The notes: generated by a model not told the origin, from the letters alone. Counted from the stretch's first letter, positions 1-11,066 are shown. The stretch: DNA of 34,755 nt from Gammaproteobacteria bacterium (GCA_029881055.1 JAOUNH010000006.1:1-34755), one strand, 5' to 3'. Numbers and translations: made by a program.

Positions 1-55
1 GGCCGGCCCGAGCTATGGCATGTCTGCCCCTCATTGATTTTTATACGGAAATGTA

Positions 56-313
56 ATGGTTAGTATTCGACTTTCGCGCGCTGGCGCGAAAAAAAGCCCT
101 TTTTATCACCTGGTGGTCTCTGATTCCCGCAATCGACGTGATGGCCGGTACATTGAACGCCTTGGATTCTTTAACCCCGTTGGCAAGGATCACGAAGAAA
201 ATCTTCGCATAGATCTCGAGCGAGTCGATTTCTGGGTTAATCAGGGCGCACAGCCGTCGGATCGCGTTGCCTCGCTTCTGAAGAAGCATCGAAAGGCGAC
301 TGCCAGCAGCTAG
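56..313 (+). CDS. rpsP: 30S ribosomal protein S16
   Basis: [41 protein letters not shown] is a hallmark S16 sequence; followed by rimM-trmD-rplS. Confidence 0.97.
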   Translation: MVSIRLSRAGAKKSPFYHLVVSDSRNRRDGRYIERLGFFNPVGKDHEENLRIDLERVDFWVNQGAQPSDRVASLLKKHRKATASS

Positions 314-317
314 TCTG

Positions 318-818
318 TTGTCCTCGCAACCGATGATTCTGGGCCGCGTCTCTGCCCTGTTCGGTGTGCGGGGATGGGTAAAAGTGTATTCGTACACGGA
401 ACCGCGAGAGGCAATATTGCAGTACGAAGGTTTGCTGATCGGTCGAAACGGCGTCTGGAAGCCAGCCGAGGTAGTCGAAGGGCAGCAGCACGGAAAATCG
501 GTTATCGCACTTTTTAAAGGATTCGATGATCGTGATCAGGCAGCAGCGCTGATCGGTGCCGAACTTGGCGTGCATCGGGAAGATTTGCCTGAACCGGGGG
601 ACGGACAGTACTACTGGTCGGACCTCATAGGATTGAAGGTCATCCGCCGTGATGGCATTGAGCTCGGTATCATTGACGAGATGCTTGAGACCGGTGCAAA
701 TGACGTGATGGTCGTAAAAGGCGAGAAGGAGCGATTGATTCCTTTCGTCAGAGAAGAAATTGTCATCAATGTTGACCTGGCCGAGGGCAGAGTCGACGTT
801 GATTGGGAATGGGACTGA
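318..818 (+). CDS. rimM: Ribosome maturation factor RimM (TTG start at 318 or ATG at 333)
   Basis: [24 protein letters not shown]-terminus and PRC-barrel-like C-terminus ([11 protein letters not shown]...[16 protein letters not shown]); syntenic. Confidence 0.95.
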   Translation: MSSQPMILGRVSALFGVRGWVKVYSYTEPREAILQYEGLLIGRNGVWKPAEVVEGQQHGKSVIALFKGFDDRDQAAALIGAELGVHREDLPEPGDGQYYWSDLIGLKVIRRDGIELGIIDEMLETGANDVMVVKGEKERLIPFVREEIVINVDLAEGRVDVDWEWD

Positions 819-822
819 AGAG

Positions 823-1563
823 ATGCATTTCGCAGTCGTCAGCTTGTTCCCGGAAATGATTGGCACTGTCGGACAATTCGGTGTCGTTGGCAGGGCGCTG
901 CAGCGTAACTTGGTGACATTGGCGGTTGAAAACCCGCGTGATCATACAAGTGATGCGCATCGCACGGTCGATGACAGGCCTTACGGCGGCGGTCCCGGCA
1001 TGGTGATGAAGTTTGAGCCGGTCGCAGCGGCGCTGGAGACGGCGAAGGGCCAATTGCCCGAGGGTTGCCCGGTTGTGTACTTGTCACCGCAGGGTCGGGT
1101 TTTCGACCAGGCGATGGCGAACAGATTTTCGAACCTGCCAGGGTTGGTTTTGCTGGCGGGGCGGTACGAAGGCATTGATGAGCGCCTGATAGACTCGCAT
1201 GTCGATGAAGAAGTATCGCTGGGTGATTACGTGCTGTCGGGCGGAGAGATTGCCGCGATGGCGGTCATCGATGCCGTTGTTCGATTGCTGCCAGGCGTAC
1301 TGGGTGATGACGAGTCGGCGACACAGGATTCGTTTGTGGAGGGCTTGCTTGACTGTCCTCACTATACGAGACCAGAAGTAGTAGCAGGAAAGAGGGTTCC
1401 GGAGGTGCTGTTGTCCGGTGACCATGCAGGAATCGCCAGGTGGCGAAACAAGCAGGCTTTAGGGCGCAGTTTCCAACGGCGGCCAGACCTGCTTCGAAAA
1501 CTGGATTTGACTGACGAGCAACAAACGTTGCTCGACGAATATTTGAAAGAGCAAAGACAATGA
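823..1563 (+). CDS. trmD: tRNA (guanosine(37)-N1)-methyltransferase TrmD; real start probably ATG 823 rather than the track start at 760
   Basis: [13 protein letters not shown]..., [39 protein letters not shown] motifs. Confidence 0.96.
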   Translation: MHFAVVSLFPEMIGTVGQFGVVGRALQRNLVTLAVENPRDHTSDAHRTVDDRPYGGGPGMVMKFEPVAAALETAKGQLPEGCPVVYLSPQGRVFDQAMANRFSNLPGLVLLAGRYEGIDERLIDSHVDEEVSLGDYVLSGGEIAAMAVIDAVVRLLPGVLGDDESATQDSFVEGLLDCPHYTRPEVVAGKRVPEVLLSGDHAGIARWRNKQALGRSFQRRPDLLRKLDLTDEQQTLLDEYLKEQRQ

Positions 1564-1904
1564 GCAAGATAATTGACGCGATCGAACAAGAGCAAATGGC
1601 CAAGGAAATTCCTTCCTTTATTCCCGGCGACACCGTAGTTGTGCAAGTCAAGGTGAAAGAAGGTACTCGCGAACGCCTGCAGGCGTTTGAAGGTATCGTC
1701 ATTGCCATGCGCAATCGTGGCCTTAATTCTTCTTTTACCGTACGCAAGATTTCTCACGGCGAAGGTGTAGAGCGCGTATTCCAGACCTACAGCCCGGTTG
1801 TGGATTCCGTCGAAGTGAAGCGCCGCGGTAACGTACGACGTGCCAAGCTGTACTACCTGCGCGGGCTCACCGGCAAAGCCGCACGAATCAAAGAAAAGAT
1901 CTGA
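1560..1904 (+). CDS. rplS: 50S ribosomal protein L19
   Basis: [38 protein letters not shown]...; 4-bp overlap with trmD. Confidence 0.97.
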   Translation: MSKIIDAIEQEQMAKEIPSFIPGDTVVVQVKVKEGTRERLQAFEGIVIAMRNRGLNSSFTVRKISHGEGVERVFQTYSPVVDSVEVKRRGNVRRAKLYYLRGLTGKAARIKEKI

Positions 1905-1923
1905 TATTCATCATGAAAACATC

Positions 1924-1955
1924 GCCTCGGTCACGTCCGTGGCCGGGGCGTTTTT
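1924..1955 (+). terminator. Rho-independent terminator after rplS
   Basis: GCCTCGGTCAC-GTCC-GTGGCCGGGGC stem (with G-U pairs) followed by TTTTT. Confidence 0.85.
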
Positions 1956-2034
1956 CGTTATAATGCGGTCCATTCCAGCGCCCGGATTGAGGTATTAGCC
2001 TGAACCTATCGCTGTGTAAGGGGTCCTTCGTGGT

Positions 2035-2883
2035 ATGAAAAGAGCAATCCTTGTCGCCGCATTATTTCTGGCATCCAGTGGCTGCACGATTATCGTGTCT
2101 AATGCCGCGTCGAATTTTTCCGACAACCTGGCAAAAGCTGTTTTGAACCAGGACGATCCTGAACTGGTTCGCGACGGCGTGCCGACACTGTTGTTGACGA
2201 TGGATAGCCTGATTGAAGGCAGTCCCGACAATCCTCAATTGCTAGCCGCCGGAGCTACTCTTTACGCGACCTACGGCGCCGTGTTTGCCGAGAACGAAGT
2301 TCGTGGATCGAAGTTGACAACGCGGGCCCGACGATACGCGCAGCATGCCATGTGCGAATCTTATGAACCGTCGTGCGTCTGGCCGGATGCGACATATGAC
2401 GAATTTGTTGCGAGTCTGGACGGAATCGGCCACAAGCAGGCCGACTTGTTGTTTACCTATGGTTTTGCGTCTCTCGCATTCCTGCGTGCTCATGCTTCGG
2501 ATTGGGATTCGCTCGCCGAGCTGCCGGAGATAGAGGCGCTATTCAATCACTACCTGAACATAAGCGGCGACGAAGTTAACAGTAGCGTGTATACCTACAT
2601 GGGCATAATGCTAACCCTGCGCCCCCCGGCACTCGGTGGCGAGCCGGAGCGAGCGCGGGAGTACTTTGAAAAGGCGATCGCTGTGTCTGACGGCAAGGAC
2701 CTGAGCGCCAAAGTCGAGTTTGCCCGGGGCTATGCCAAACTCCTTTACGAGCGAGAGTTGCACGACCAGCTCCTGAACGAGGTGATCGAGGCGGACCCCA
2801 ACCAGAACGGCTTTGTACTGACCAACGTGATGGCGCAAGAGGCAGCTGCTATTTTGCTCGCGGAAGCGGACGATTATTTCTGA
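2035..2883 (+). CDS. TRAP transporter TatT-component family lipoprotein
   Basis: Lipobox-like LASSGC; helical repeat protein (SDNLAKAVLNQDDPELVRDGVPTLLLTMDSLIEGSPDNPQLLAAGATLYATYGAVF) typical of the TatT (TP0956-like) family; immediately upstream of TRAP P/Q/M genes. Confidence 0.85.
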   Translation: MKRAILVAALFLASSGCTIIVSNAASNFSDNLAKAVLNQDDPELVRDGVPTLLLTMDSLIEGSPDNPQLLAAGATLYATYGAVFAENEVRGSKLTTRARRYAQHAMCESYEPSCVWPDATYDEFVASLDGIGHKQADLLFTYGFASLAFLRAHASDWDSLAELPEIEALFNHYLNISGDEVNSSVYTYMGIMLTLRPPALGGEPERAREYFEKAIAVSDGKDLSAKVEFARGYAKLLYERELHDQLLNEVIEADPNQNGFVLTNVMAQEAAAILLAEADDYF

Positions 2884-2929
2884 CGAATGAATCGGGCCGC
2901 CGATGCCCGAAACACAGGATGAATATGCA

Positions 2930-3934
2930 ATGAAAAAAGTATTACTGACAATTGCCGCACTGCTGATCGGTGCACCTGCATTTGCGGTTACATTAAAAAT
3001 CGCTACCGTGACGCCGGACGGATCACAGTGGATGAAAGACATGCGCGCGAGCGCCAGCGAGATCAAGGAACGGACCGAAGGCCGGGTCTTGATCAAGTAT
3101 TACGGCGGCGGTGTAAAGGGCGACGACACAAAGGTCCTGGGTCAGATACGCATACGGCAGTTGCAGGGCGGCGCTTTTCCGCCATCAGCATTGGCCGCTC
3201 AATATTCGGATCTGAACCTCTACGGCATGCCGCTGGTTTTCGATTCAGTTGAAGAGGCTGCGTATGTTCGCAGCCAAATGGATGCCCGCCTGCAAAAAGG
3301 GCTGGAGGAAGCCGGTTTTGTCAATTTCGGCTTCGCTACATCCGGTTTCGCCAACATCATGTCGGCTACGCCGGTTACCACGTTGGCGGATTTAAAGGGT
3401 AAGCGGGTATGGGTCCCCGAGGGCGACAAGATCAGTTATGCCTCGATGGAGGCGCTGCAACTGAATCCTGTCACTTTGCCGTTAACGGACGTGCTGACCG
3501 GACTCCAAACCGGCCTGATAGATATCATTGCCATTCCGCCAATCGTAGCTTTGGTACTGCAGTGGCACACCAAAGTGAAGTACGTAACGAAGGTGCCGCT
3601 CGTTTACACATTCGGTTTTATGGCGATTGATAAGAAGGCTTTCGATTCGATCAGCGATGCCGACAAGGCAATTGTCACTGAGGTTATGACCCGGACTTAC
3701 AAGAATTTCGACAAAGTGAATCTTGCCGATAACCAGGGCGCTTATGAGGCTTTGCTGAAAAGCGGAATTGAGGCGGTGAAATTCGACGATGAGGAGTTCG
3801 TGAAGGTCCGTAATCTCTTGTTGGCGTCTAATCTCAAGCAGGGTGTTGACGGCGCGTTCTCGTTAGACTTGTACCGGGAAATGCTGCAGCACATCGATGA
3901 GTATCGCAGCGAACATGTCGCTGCCAGCGAGTAA
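2930..3934 (+). CDS. TRAP transporter substrate-binding protein (DctP family)
   Basis: Signal peptide MKKVLLTIAALLIGAPAFA; DctP-like fold sequence (LKIATVTPDGSQW..., TTLADLKGKRVWVPEGD...); start ATG 2930. Confidence 0.9.
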   Translation: MKKVLLTIAALLIGAPAFAVTLKIATVTPDGSQWMKDMRASASEIKERTEGRVLIKYYGGGVKGDDTKVLGQIRIRQLQGGAFPPSALAAQYSDLNLYGMPLVFDSVEEAAYVRSQMDARLQKGLEEAGFVNFGFATSGFANIMSATPVTTLADLKGKRVWVPEGDKISYASMEALQLNPVTLPLTDVLTGLQTGLIDIIAIPPIVALVLQWHTKVKYVTKVPLVYTFGFMAIDKKAFDSISDADKAIVTEVMTRTYKNFDKVNLADNQGAYEALLKSGIEAVKFDDEEFVKVRNLLLASNLKQGVDGAFSLDLYREMLQHIDEYRSEHVAASE

Positions 3935-3943
3935 AATCAATCC

Positions 3944-4459
3944 GTGCGTGTAAAACAGCTGCTTGAACGGCTAGATCGAATCGGCTCAACTATCGAGACG
4001 GCGATGCTCGTCTCGATGCTGACGGCAATGATGATCGTTGCTGTTGGTCAAATTGTGATGCGCGAAGCCTTCGGCACCGGTTTTGGCTGGGCCGACGAAT
4101 TGATTCGCCTGATGGTGTTGTGGCTGGCATTGGTCGGGTCCATAGCCGCTTGCCGTGAAAACCGGCATATCCGGATTGACGCGCTTTCTCATGTATTACC
4201 CGATATCGCAGTGAACGTGCTTCGCATCATTGTCGATTTGTTCGCGGCAGCTGTCTGCGCAGTAATAGCGGTACATGCCTGGCGGTATCTGCAGGTTGAA
4301 ATCGAATACGGCGATACGGTACTGGTTGATACACCAGCATGGATTGCGCATGCGATCATGCCGGCCGCATTTGGGCTGATCTCTTATCGATTTCTCGTTT
4401 CGGTTTTTCGCCAGTCGGGTGACCTCATATTTGCCCGCAAAGTGCGGATCGAAGAATGA
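3944..4459 (+). CDS. TRAP transporter small permease (DctQ family)
   Basis: 4-TM protein with WADELIRLMVLWLALVGSIAACRENRHIRID motif. Confidence 0.92.
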   Translation: MRVKQLLERLDRIGSTIETAMLVSMLTAMMIVAVGQIVMREAFGTGFGWADELIRLMVLWLALVGSIAACRENRHIRIDALSHVLPDIAVNVLRIIVDLFAAAVCAVIAVHAWRYLQVEIEYGDTVLVDTPAWIAHAIMPAAFGLISYRFLVSVFRQSGDLIFARKVRIEE

Positions 4460-5715
4460 TTATTTTCAGTATCATTCTTGCGCTATTGGCGATTCTCGGC
4501 GCGCCGCTGTTTGCAGTTATTGCCGCGAGTGCAATGATGGGCTTCCACGGTCAGGATTCAGACCTGATGATCATGGCGATTGAGGTTCAGAGTATCGCCA
4601 GCATGCCATTTCTCGCTGCGATTCCCCTCTTCACATTCGCAGGCTATTTGCTCAGTGAGAGTAACGCGCCAAAACGCCTGGTACGACTCACGGGCGCGAT
4701 GCTTGGCTGGATGCCGGGTGGTCTGGCCCTGGTTTGTCTTGCGGCCTGTGCGTTTTTTACAGCGTTTACTGGTGCATCGGGTGTCACGATTATCGCGCTC
4801 GGCGCGATACTGTATCCGGCATTGAAGCAGGACGGTTATGGCGACAAGTTCAATCTTGGCCTCGTGACTTCCGCCGGCAGCCTGGGACTGTTATTCGCGC
4901 CGTCGTTGCCGCTCATTCTTTACGGCGTTATTGCCGAGGTCAGCATTGACAACCTGTTCCTGGCCGGAGTCCTGCCCGGTCTCTTGATGTTGATCATGCT
5001 TTCCGGTTACAGCCTCTGGGTGAACCGGCATATTCGCAAGCCACTGAATTCCTTTTCGCTCAAAGAAGTTGCCACGGCGCTGCGTGAGTCATTTTGGGAA
5101 TTGCCTTTGCCGGTCGTCGTTCTCGGCGGAATCTACTCCGGTTTTTTCGCTGTTTCTGAAGCTGCAGCGGTCACGGCGCTTTACGTTTTGATTGTTGAGG
5201 TGCTGATTCGGCGCGAGATTCCCTTGCGCGAGCTGCCGCGAATCATGCGTTCTTCGATGGTGCTCGTCGGCGGGATACTCATCATTCTTGGCGTATCGGT
5301 CGCGTCGACGAGTTATATGATCGATGCGGACATTCCACAGCAATTGTTCGAGATTGTAGCCAGCCTGGTCACCAGCCAGACGACCTTTCTGATTCTTCTG
5401 TTGCTCTTTCTATTGGTCCTTGGTGCCATACTCGACATCTTTTCAGCCATCGTACTCGTTGTGCCGCTGATATTGCCGATAGCGGCTGGCTATGATGTGA
5501 ACGAAGTGCATCTGGGCATTGTATTCCTGGCGGCGATGCAGCTGGGATACCTGACGCCGCCGGTAGGCTTGAACCTGTTCATTTCCAGCTATCGCTTTGA
5601 AAAGCCGATCATGCATGTGTATTCGGCGACATTTCCGTTTTTGCTCATATTGATGGCGTCGGTCATACTCATCACATTCTTGCCACAGATGTCTCTATTT
5701 TTCCTGACTGATTGA
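4456..5715 (+). CDS. TRAP transporter large permease (DctM family)
   Basis: Multi-TM; FTAFTGASGVTIIALGAILYPALKQDGY, LQLGYLTPPVGLNLF-type motifs; overlaps the DctQ gene by 4 bp. Confidence 0.94.
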   Translation: MIIFSIILALLAILGAPLFAVIAASAMMGFHGQDSDLMIMAIEVQSIASMPFLAAIPLFTFAGYLLSESNAPKRLVRLTGAMLGWMPGGLALVCLAACAFFTAFTGASGVTIIALGAILYPALKQDGYGDKFNLGLVTSAGSLGLLFAPSLPLILYGVIAEVSIDNLFLAGVLPGLLMLIMLSGYSLWVNRHIRKPLNSFSLKEVATALRESFWELPLPVVVLGGIYSGFFAVSEAAAVTALYVLIVEVLIRREIPLRELPRIMRSSMVLVGGILIILGVSVASTSYMIDADIPQQLFEIVASLVTSQTTFLILLLLFLLVLGAILDIFSAIVLVVPLILPIAAGYDVNEVHLGIVFLAAMQLGYLTPPVGLNLFISSYRFEKPIMHVYSATFPFLLILMASVILITFLPQMSLFFLTD

Positions 5716-5725
5716 AGCCAAACTC

Positions 5726-6814
5726 ATGAAAACCAGCTTGATCCGATATGTGATGGCCGCATCCGCGTTTTTGCTGACGACGGCCGCCTGGAGCCTGGAT
5801 GATATCCAGCTACCACCGGGTTTTTCGATTGACGTCTATGCCGAAGTTCCCGGTGCCCGGTCGTTGGCGCTTGGTGAGAAGGGCACCGTTTTTGTTTCGA
5901 ACCGCAAAGGATCCGCTGTTTATGCCGTCGTTCCGGATGGCGGCCGCACTCGAACGATCAAGCTGCTGGATGGGCTCGATACGCCCAATGGCATCGCGGT
6001 CCACGACGGCGATCTGTATGTTGCCGAGATTGACAGGGTCACGCGCTACGATGATATCGAGGCCAATCTGTCCAAGGTGCCCGACGGAATTCGATTGGAC
6101 ATTGATCTGCCGTCGGAGCGACACCACGGTTGGCGCTATATCGGTTTCGGCCCGGACGATAAGCTGTACGTAAGCATCGGTGTGCCCTGCAATATCTGTG
6201 ATGAAGTTGGTTATGGGCAAATTATCCGCATGCAAGCGGATGGCGGTGAGCGTGAGACGGTTGCAAACGGTGTTCGCAATTCGGTCGGTTTTACCTGGCA
6301 CCCGGATAATGGTGAATTGTGGTTCACCGATAATGGTCGCGACATGCTGGGGGACGATTTGCCGGCGGACGAGTTAAATCACGCGTCTTCGGACGGACAG
6401 CATTTCGGCTATCCATACTGTCACCAGGGGGATACGCTGGATCCCGAATTTGGTGTTGGCAAGGACTGCGCCGATTACCGCGCACCCGCGCAAAAGCTTG
6501 GCGCGCATGTGGCGCCTTTAGGCGTCAGGTTTTACACAGGAACCCAATTTCCCGCCGAATACCGAAATCAGATATTTATCGCGGAACACGGCTCGTGGAA
6601 TCGGTCAAAGAGAGTAGGCTATCGCGTTTCCTTGGTTCGGCTTGAGGATGGAGTACCGGTATCCTACGAGCCGTTTGCAAGCGGATGGCTGAAGAGAGAA
6701 GCAGTATCAGGGCGTCCCGTGGACTTGCTGGTGCTGACCGATGGATCCTTGCTGGTGAGCGACGATCATGCCGACAGGATTTACCGGATTCGTTACTCCG
6801 GAAGCGAGAATTAG
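5726..6814 (+). CDS. PQQ-dependent sugar dehydrogenase / sorbosone dehydrogenase-like beta-propeller
   Basis: Signal peptide; LPPGFSIDVYAEVPGARSLALGEKGTVFVSNR, FTWHPDNGELWFTDNGRDMLGDDLPADELN, FIAEHGSWNRSKRVGYRV. Confidence 0.88.
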   Translation: MKTSLIRYVMAASAFLLTTAAWSLDDIQLPPGFSIDVYAEVPGARSLALGEKGTVFVSNRKGSAVYAVVPDGGRTRTIKLLDGLDTPNGIAVHDGDLYVAEIDRVTRYDDIEANLSKVPDGIRLDIDLPSERHHGWRYIGFGPDDKLYVSIGVPCNICDEVGYGQIIRMQADGGERETVANGVRNSVGFTWHPDNGELWFTDNGRDMLGDDLPADELNHASSDGQHFGYPYCHQGDTLDPEFGVGKDCADYRAPAQKLGAHVAPLGVRFYTGTQFPAEYRNQIFIAEHGSWNRSKRVGYRVSLVRLEDGVPVSYEPFASGWLKREAVSGRPVDLLVLTDGSLLVSDDHADRIYRIRYSGSEN

Positions 6815-6823
6815 GAACGATTT

Positions 6824-8677
6824 ATGAGTAGCGGCAATTTCCTGGTAAGGCTGATTTCCAGCATCTGGCGCGGTCTGGATGGCGTCAGGAAGGTCTTGCA
6901 CCTGTTGCTGCTGGTGTTGCTCTTCACGGTTGTCTTCGGTGCATTGTCCGGGGCGCCTCCGATCATGCCGCAGAAAGCGGCACTGTTTATTCAGCCGCTT
7001 GGGCCATTGGTCGAGCAACTGGACGGCGATCCCTACGACAGGGCTCTGGCTGAATTGCTGGGCGACGCACCGCCACAAACGCTGGTCCAGGATCTTGTCG
7101 ACGCACTCGCCTTTGCGAAAACCGACGATCGAATTTCCGCAGTACACCTGGAACTCAGTGCGCTAGGTGGTGGCGGCCTGAACAAGTTGAGTCGTGTAGG
7201 CGCGGCTATTGAGGATTTCAAGGAATCAGGCAAACCTGTTGTCGCCAGCGCTGATTACTTCAGTCAATCCGGTTATTACCTGGCGGCATACGCTGATGAA
7301 CTGTACATGCACCCCGAGGGGATCGTTTTTCTCGAAGGCTACGGCGGTTACCGTAGCTATTACAAAGAAGCGATCGACAAGCTTCGAATCGATTGGAATA
7401 TTTTTCGAGTTGGAACACACAAGTCCTACGTCGAACCCTTTACGCGCATGAATATGTCGCCCGAGGATCGGGAGTCACGTACTCGACTGGTCGATCAGTT
7501 CTGGACGATGTACCAGGACGATGTTGAGCTCGCTCGTGGGCTTGCCAAAGGGACCATCGATGAATTTTCTCAGAACCTGGTAGCACACGCAGTTGCCTCG
7601 GGTGGAGACCTGGCCGTAGCGGCACATCAGGCAGGACTGGTCGACGGTTTGCTGGGCCGAAGCGAATTGCGTGACGTGCTGAAGGAATACGCCGGCGAGG
7701 ACTCCGATGACAGTTCGCAATACGCGTCTGTGCACTCGATAGACTACCTGCGGAACATGCGAATGTTGCACGGGGACGATGTCGAGAATGAAAACGTCGC
7801 TGTTGTGATGGCCGTGGGCGACATCCTCAATGGGTCGCAGCCATCCGGCAGCATCGGTGCCGATTCAACCGCGGCGTTGTTGCGCCAGGCATTGACGGAC
7901 GACTCGGTTAAGGCCGTAGTCATCCGCGTCGACAGCCCGGGGGGCAGTGTTTTTGCATCGGAAGTGATCTCGAACGAAATTCAGGCATTGCGGAATGCCG
8001 GAAAACCCGTCATAGCGTCCATGGGCAGTGTCGCAGCATCGGGCGGCTACTGGATCTCGATGGCCGCCGACACGATCATTGCAAGCCCGGCAACCGTGAC
8101 CGGCTCGATCGGCGTCTTCGGGATGTTTCCGACATACCAGCGTACGCTCGAGGCTGTTGGCATCGCCACTGATGGCGTTGGAACGACCCCTTGGGCGGGC
8201 CAGCTTCGCCCGGATCGCGAAATGTCCGACACCGTCAAAGAACTGTATCAATTGGCCATCAACGATGCTTACGACGACTTTATTTCTGAAGTTGCAAACC
8301 GGCGTACCCTGGAAAAGGCAGACGTCGATGCAGTCGCCCAAGGCCAGGTCTGGACCGGGACGGAGGCCCTGGCGTATGGCCTGGTGGACGAACTGGGCAC
8401 GTTTGAGGATGCGGTTCGCACCGCTGCCGAGAGTGCAGGCCTTGAAGAAGGCCGCTACGGTCAGGTGCTGATCGAAATCGGCCTGTCGCCCACTGAGCAG
8501 ATGGTCCTTGATTTTTTGGCGCTGTCAAAAAGCATCGGTTTCGACCTGAGCAAACTGGCACGAGAGCCCGGTGTTCTGGAGAACTTTGCCAACAATATGC
8601 AAAGGCTGCTGACCGGGATTTCGCGATTTAACGATCCGAAAGGAATCTATTCACACTGCTTGTGTGAAATGGATTAA
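6824..8677 (+). CDS. sppA: Signal peptide peptidase SppA, long (67K) form
   Basis: Tandem S49 domains; FRVGTHKSYVEPFTR (catalytic Lys region) and GSVAASGGYWISMAAD (catalytic Ser). Confidence 0.95.
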   Translation: MSSGNFLVRLISSIWRGLDGVRKVLHLLLLVLLFTVVFGALSGAPPIMPQKAALFIQPLGPLVEQLDGDPYDRALAELLGDAPPQTLVQDLVDALAFAKTDDRISAVHLELSALGGGGLNKLSRVGAAIEDFKESGKPVVASADYFSQSGYYLAAYADELYMHPEGIVFLEGYGGYRSYYKEAIDKLRIDWNIFRVGTHKSYVEPFTRMNMSPEDRESRTRLVDQFWTMYQDDVELARGLAKGTIDEFSQNLVAHAVASGGDLAVAAHQAGLVDGLLGRSELRDVLKEYAGEDSDDSSQYASVHSIDYLRNMRMLHGDDVENENVAVVMAVGDILNGSQPSGSIGADSTAALLRQALTDDSVKAVVIRVDSPGGSVFASEVISNEIQALRNAGKPVIASMGSVAASGGYWISMAADTIIASPATVTGSIGVFGMFPTYQRTLEAVGIATDGVGTTPWAGQLRPDREMSDTVKELYQLAINDAYDDFISEVANRRTLEKADVDAVAQGQVWTGTEALAYGLVDELGTFEDAVRTAAESAGLEEGRYGQVLIEIGLSPTEQMVLDFLALSKSIGFDLSKLAREPGVLENFANNMQRLLTGISRFNDPKGIYSHCLCEMD

Positions 8678-8686
8678 CGATGTCAG

Positions 8687-9712
8687 CTAGTTCCAGTTGA
8701 GTATGACTTTACCGGACTGACCGGATTCCATGAGTTCGAAAGCCGGCAGGTAATCGTCGACCGGAAAGTGATGCGTGATCACGGGCTGTATGTTGAGGCC
8801 GCTCTGCAGCATGCTTGCCATCTTGTACCAGGTTTCAAACATTTCGCGCCCGTAGATCCCCTTGAGCTGCAGGCCCTTGAATATCACGTCCTTCCAGTTA
8901 ATTCGGGTGTCGTCCGGCGGTATGCCCAGGATGGCAATTTTGCCGCCGTGATGCATGGTACGCAGCATGTCCCGGAAAGCCTGCGGATTGCCCGACATCT
9001 CCATGCCGACATCGAAGCCCTCGCTCATGCCCAGGGTGCGCATGGCGTCATCGAGGGATTCACGTGTGACATTCAGCGCACAGGTAGCGCCCATCTTTCG
9101 AGCGAGGTCGAGCCGATAGTCGTTGATGTCGGTAATGACGACATGCCGCGCTCCCGCGTATCGGGCGATCGCGACGGCCATGATACCGATAGGGCCGGCG
9201 CCCGTGATCAGGACGTCTTCGCCAACGAGGTCAAACGAGAGCGCCGTGTGCGTCGCGTTGCCAAGTGGATCCAGTATCGAAGCCATGTCGTCGCTGATGC
9301 TCTCCGGCAGCTTGAAAACATTGAAGGCCGGTACCGCAATATATTCGGCGAAAGCACCCGAGCGACTGACCCCGACACCGAGAGTGTTCATGCACAGGTG
9401 CCGGCGCCCCGCGCGACAGTTGCGGCAAACACCGCAGGTAATGTGGCCCTCGGCAGACACGCGGTCGCCAACAGTAAACCCACGGACTTCGACGCCCATG
9501 TCGACGATTTTTCCGGAGAATTCATGGCCGACGGCCATGGGCACAGGAATGGTGGCCTGCGCCCATTCGTCCCATTTGAATATGTGGATATCAGTTCCGC
9601 AAATTGCTGTTCGATTGACCTTGATAAGGACGTCGTTGTGCCCAACCGAAGGCTGTTCGATTTCCTGCATCCAGATGCCACGTTCGGCCTTGGCTTTTAC
9701 AAGTGCTTTCAT
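8687..9712 (-). CDS. tdh: L-threonine 3-dehydrogenase
   Basis: MDR zinc dehydrogenase: [38 protein letters not shown]; adjacent to kbl. Confidence 0.96.
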   Translation of the reverse strand: MKALVKAKAERGIWMQEIEQPSVGHNDVLIKVNRTAICGTDIHIFKWDEWAQATIPVPMAVGHEFSGKIVDMGVEVRGFTVGDRVSAEGHITCGVCRNCRAGRRHLCMNTLGVGVSRSGAFAEYIAVPAFNVFKLPESISDDMASILDPLGNATHTALSFDLVGEDVLITGAGPIGIMAVAIARYAGARHVVITDINDYRLDLARKMGATCALNVTRESLDDAMRTLGMSEGFDVGMEMSGNPQAFRDMLRTMHHGGKIAILGIPPDDTRINWKDVIFKGLQLKGIYGREMFETWYKMASMLQSGLNIQPVITHHFPVDDYLPAFELMESGQSGKVILNWN

Positions 9713-9720
9713 TGTGAGTC

Positions 9721-10920
9721 CTAGCTGATTACTTTTAATTCACGTCCGACATCCGTGAACGCTTCGATGGCCATATCCAATTGCTTGCGAGTGAGTCCGG
9801 CGGACATCTGGGTACGAATCCTGGCCTGACCTTTGGGCACCACCGGGAACGAGAAGCCGATTACGTACACGCCGCGACCGAGCAATCGATCGGCCATTCG
9901 CGACGCCAGCAGGGCGTCTCCAAGCATCACGGGAATGATCGGGTGTTCGCCCGGCTTCAGGTCGAACCCGCGCTCGGTCATCTTCTTGCGGAAATACGCG
10001 GCATTGCTGTGCAATTGCTGTTGCAGCGAATTATCGCTCTCCAATAGATCGAGTACGGCGATGGAAGATGCAGCGATCATTGGGGCAACCGAGTTTGAGA
10101 ACAGGTAGGGACGTGAGCGTTGCCGAAGCCACGCGACAACTTCCTTACGGCCGGACGTATACCCGCCAGATGCACCACCGAGAGCTTTGCCCAGGGTTCC
10201 CGTAATGATGTCGATACGGCCCATTACACCTCGATACTCGTGCGTACCTCGTCCGCGCTCGCCCAGGAATCCCGCGGCGTGACAATCGTCAATCATCGTC
10301 AGTGCATCGTATTTGTCGGCGAGGTCACAGATTTTATCCAGGCTCGCGATCGTTCCATCCATGGAGAAAACGCCGTCGCTGACAATTAAACGATTGTCAG
10401 CCGCGGAAGCGGCCTTCAGCTGAAATTCGAGATCCTGCATGTCGTCGTTGGCGTAGCGAAAGCGCTGTGCCTTGCAGAGGCGGATGCCATCGATGATGCT
10501 CGCATGATTCAGGGCATCACTGATGACGGCGTCCTTTTCTCCGAGCAGGGTTTCGAACAGGCCGCCGTTGGCATCGAAACAGGACGGGTAAAGAATCGTG
10601 TCTTCGGTACCGAGAAAGGCGCTGATCCTTTCCTCAAGCTGTTTGTGTATGGTTTGCGTGCCGCAAATAAAGCGCACTGAGGCCATTCCGTAGCCGAATT
10701 CGTCGAGCGCTTTATGCGCTGCAGCAATGACTTCGGGATGATTGGCCAGGCCCAGGTAATTGTTGGCACAAAGGTTCAGGACTTCAGTCGTGTTGCCGTT
10801 GGAGCGGACGTTGATCGAGGCCTGCTGCGGCCCCGCAATGAGTCTCTCGGACTTGAATAATCCCTCAGCTTTAAGGGCTTCAGTTGCTGTCCTGAGCGAA
10901 TTGAAGAAGGCTTCTGACAC
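9721..10920 (-). CDS. kbl: Glycine C-acetyltransferase (2-amino-3-ketobutyrate CoA ligase); likely GTG start at 10920 rather than the track start at 11001
   Basis: [21 protein letters not shown]...; [32 protein letters not shown]-Lys region; a 399-aa product fits the family. Confidence 0.95.
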   Translation of the reverse strand: MSEAFFNSLRTATEALKAEGLFKSERLIAGPQQASINVRSNGNTTEVLNLCANNYLGLANHPEVIAAAHKALDEFGYGMASVRFICGTQTIHKQLEERISAFLGTEDTILYPSCFDANGGLFETLLGEKDAVISDALNHASIIDGIRLCKAQRFRYANDDMQDLEFQLKAASAADNRLIVSDGVFSMDGTIASLDKICDLADKYDALTMIDDCHAAGFLGERGRGTHEYRGVMGRIDIITGTLGKALGGASGGYTSGRKEVVAWLRQRSRPYLFSNSVAPMIAASSIAVLDLLESDNSLQQQLHSNAAYFRKKMTERGFDLKPGEHPIIPVMLGDALLASRMADRLLGRGVYVIGFSFPVVPKGQARIRTQMSAGLTRKQLDMAIEAFTDVGRELKVIS

Positions 10921-11066
10921 AGTCTTTTCCCGGAAACGGAATGGCCGCGAATTATATATCGAATTTGGATCAATACCGATGCCCGTAGCGATGTTAATCA
11001 CCTATAATCGCCGGCCTTGTGACACCAATTGATGCCACCCTGATGGTGGATCCTCGGAGTGATTCC

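Noticed and set aside
8768-9724. 318-aa + strand ORF antisense to tdh
   Set aside because: Shadow ORF in a GC-rich gene; tdh on the opposite strand has clear family motifs.
10951-11008. ATTATA and TATAAT hexamers as kbl and putA -10 boxes
   Set aside because: No convincing -35 element at the right spacing for either, so not called as promoters.
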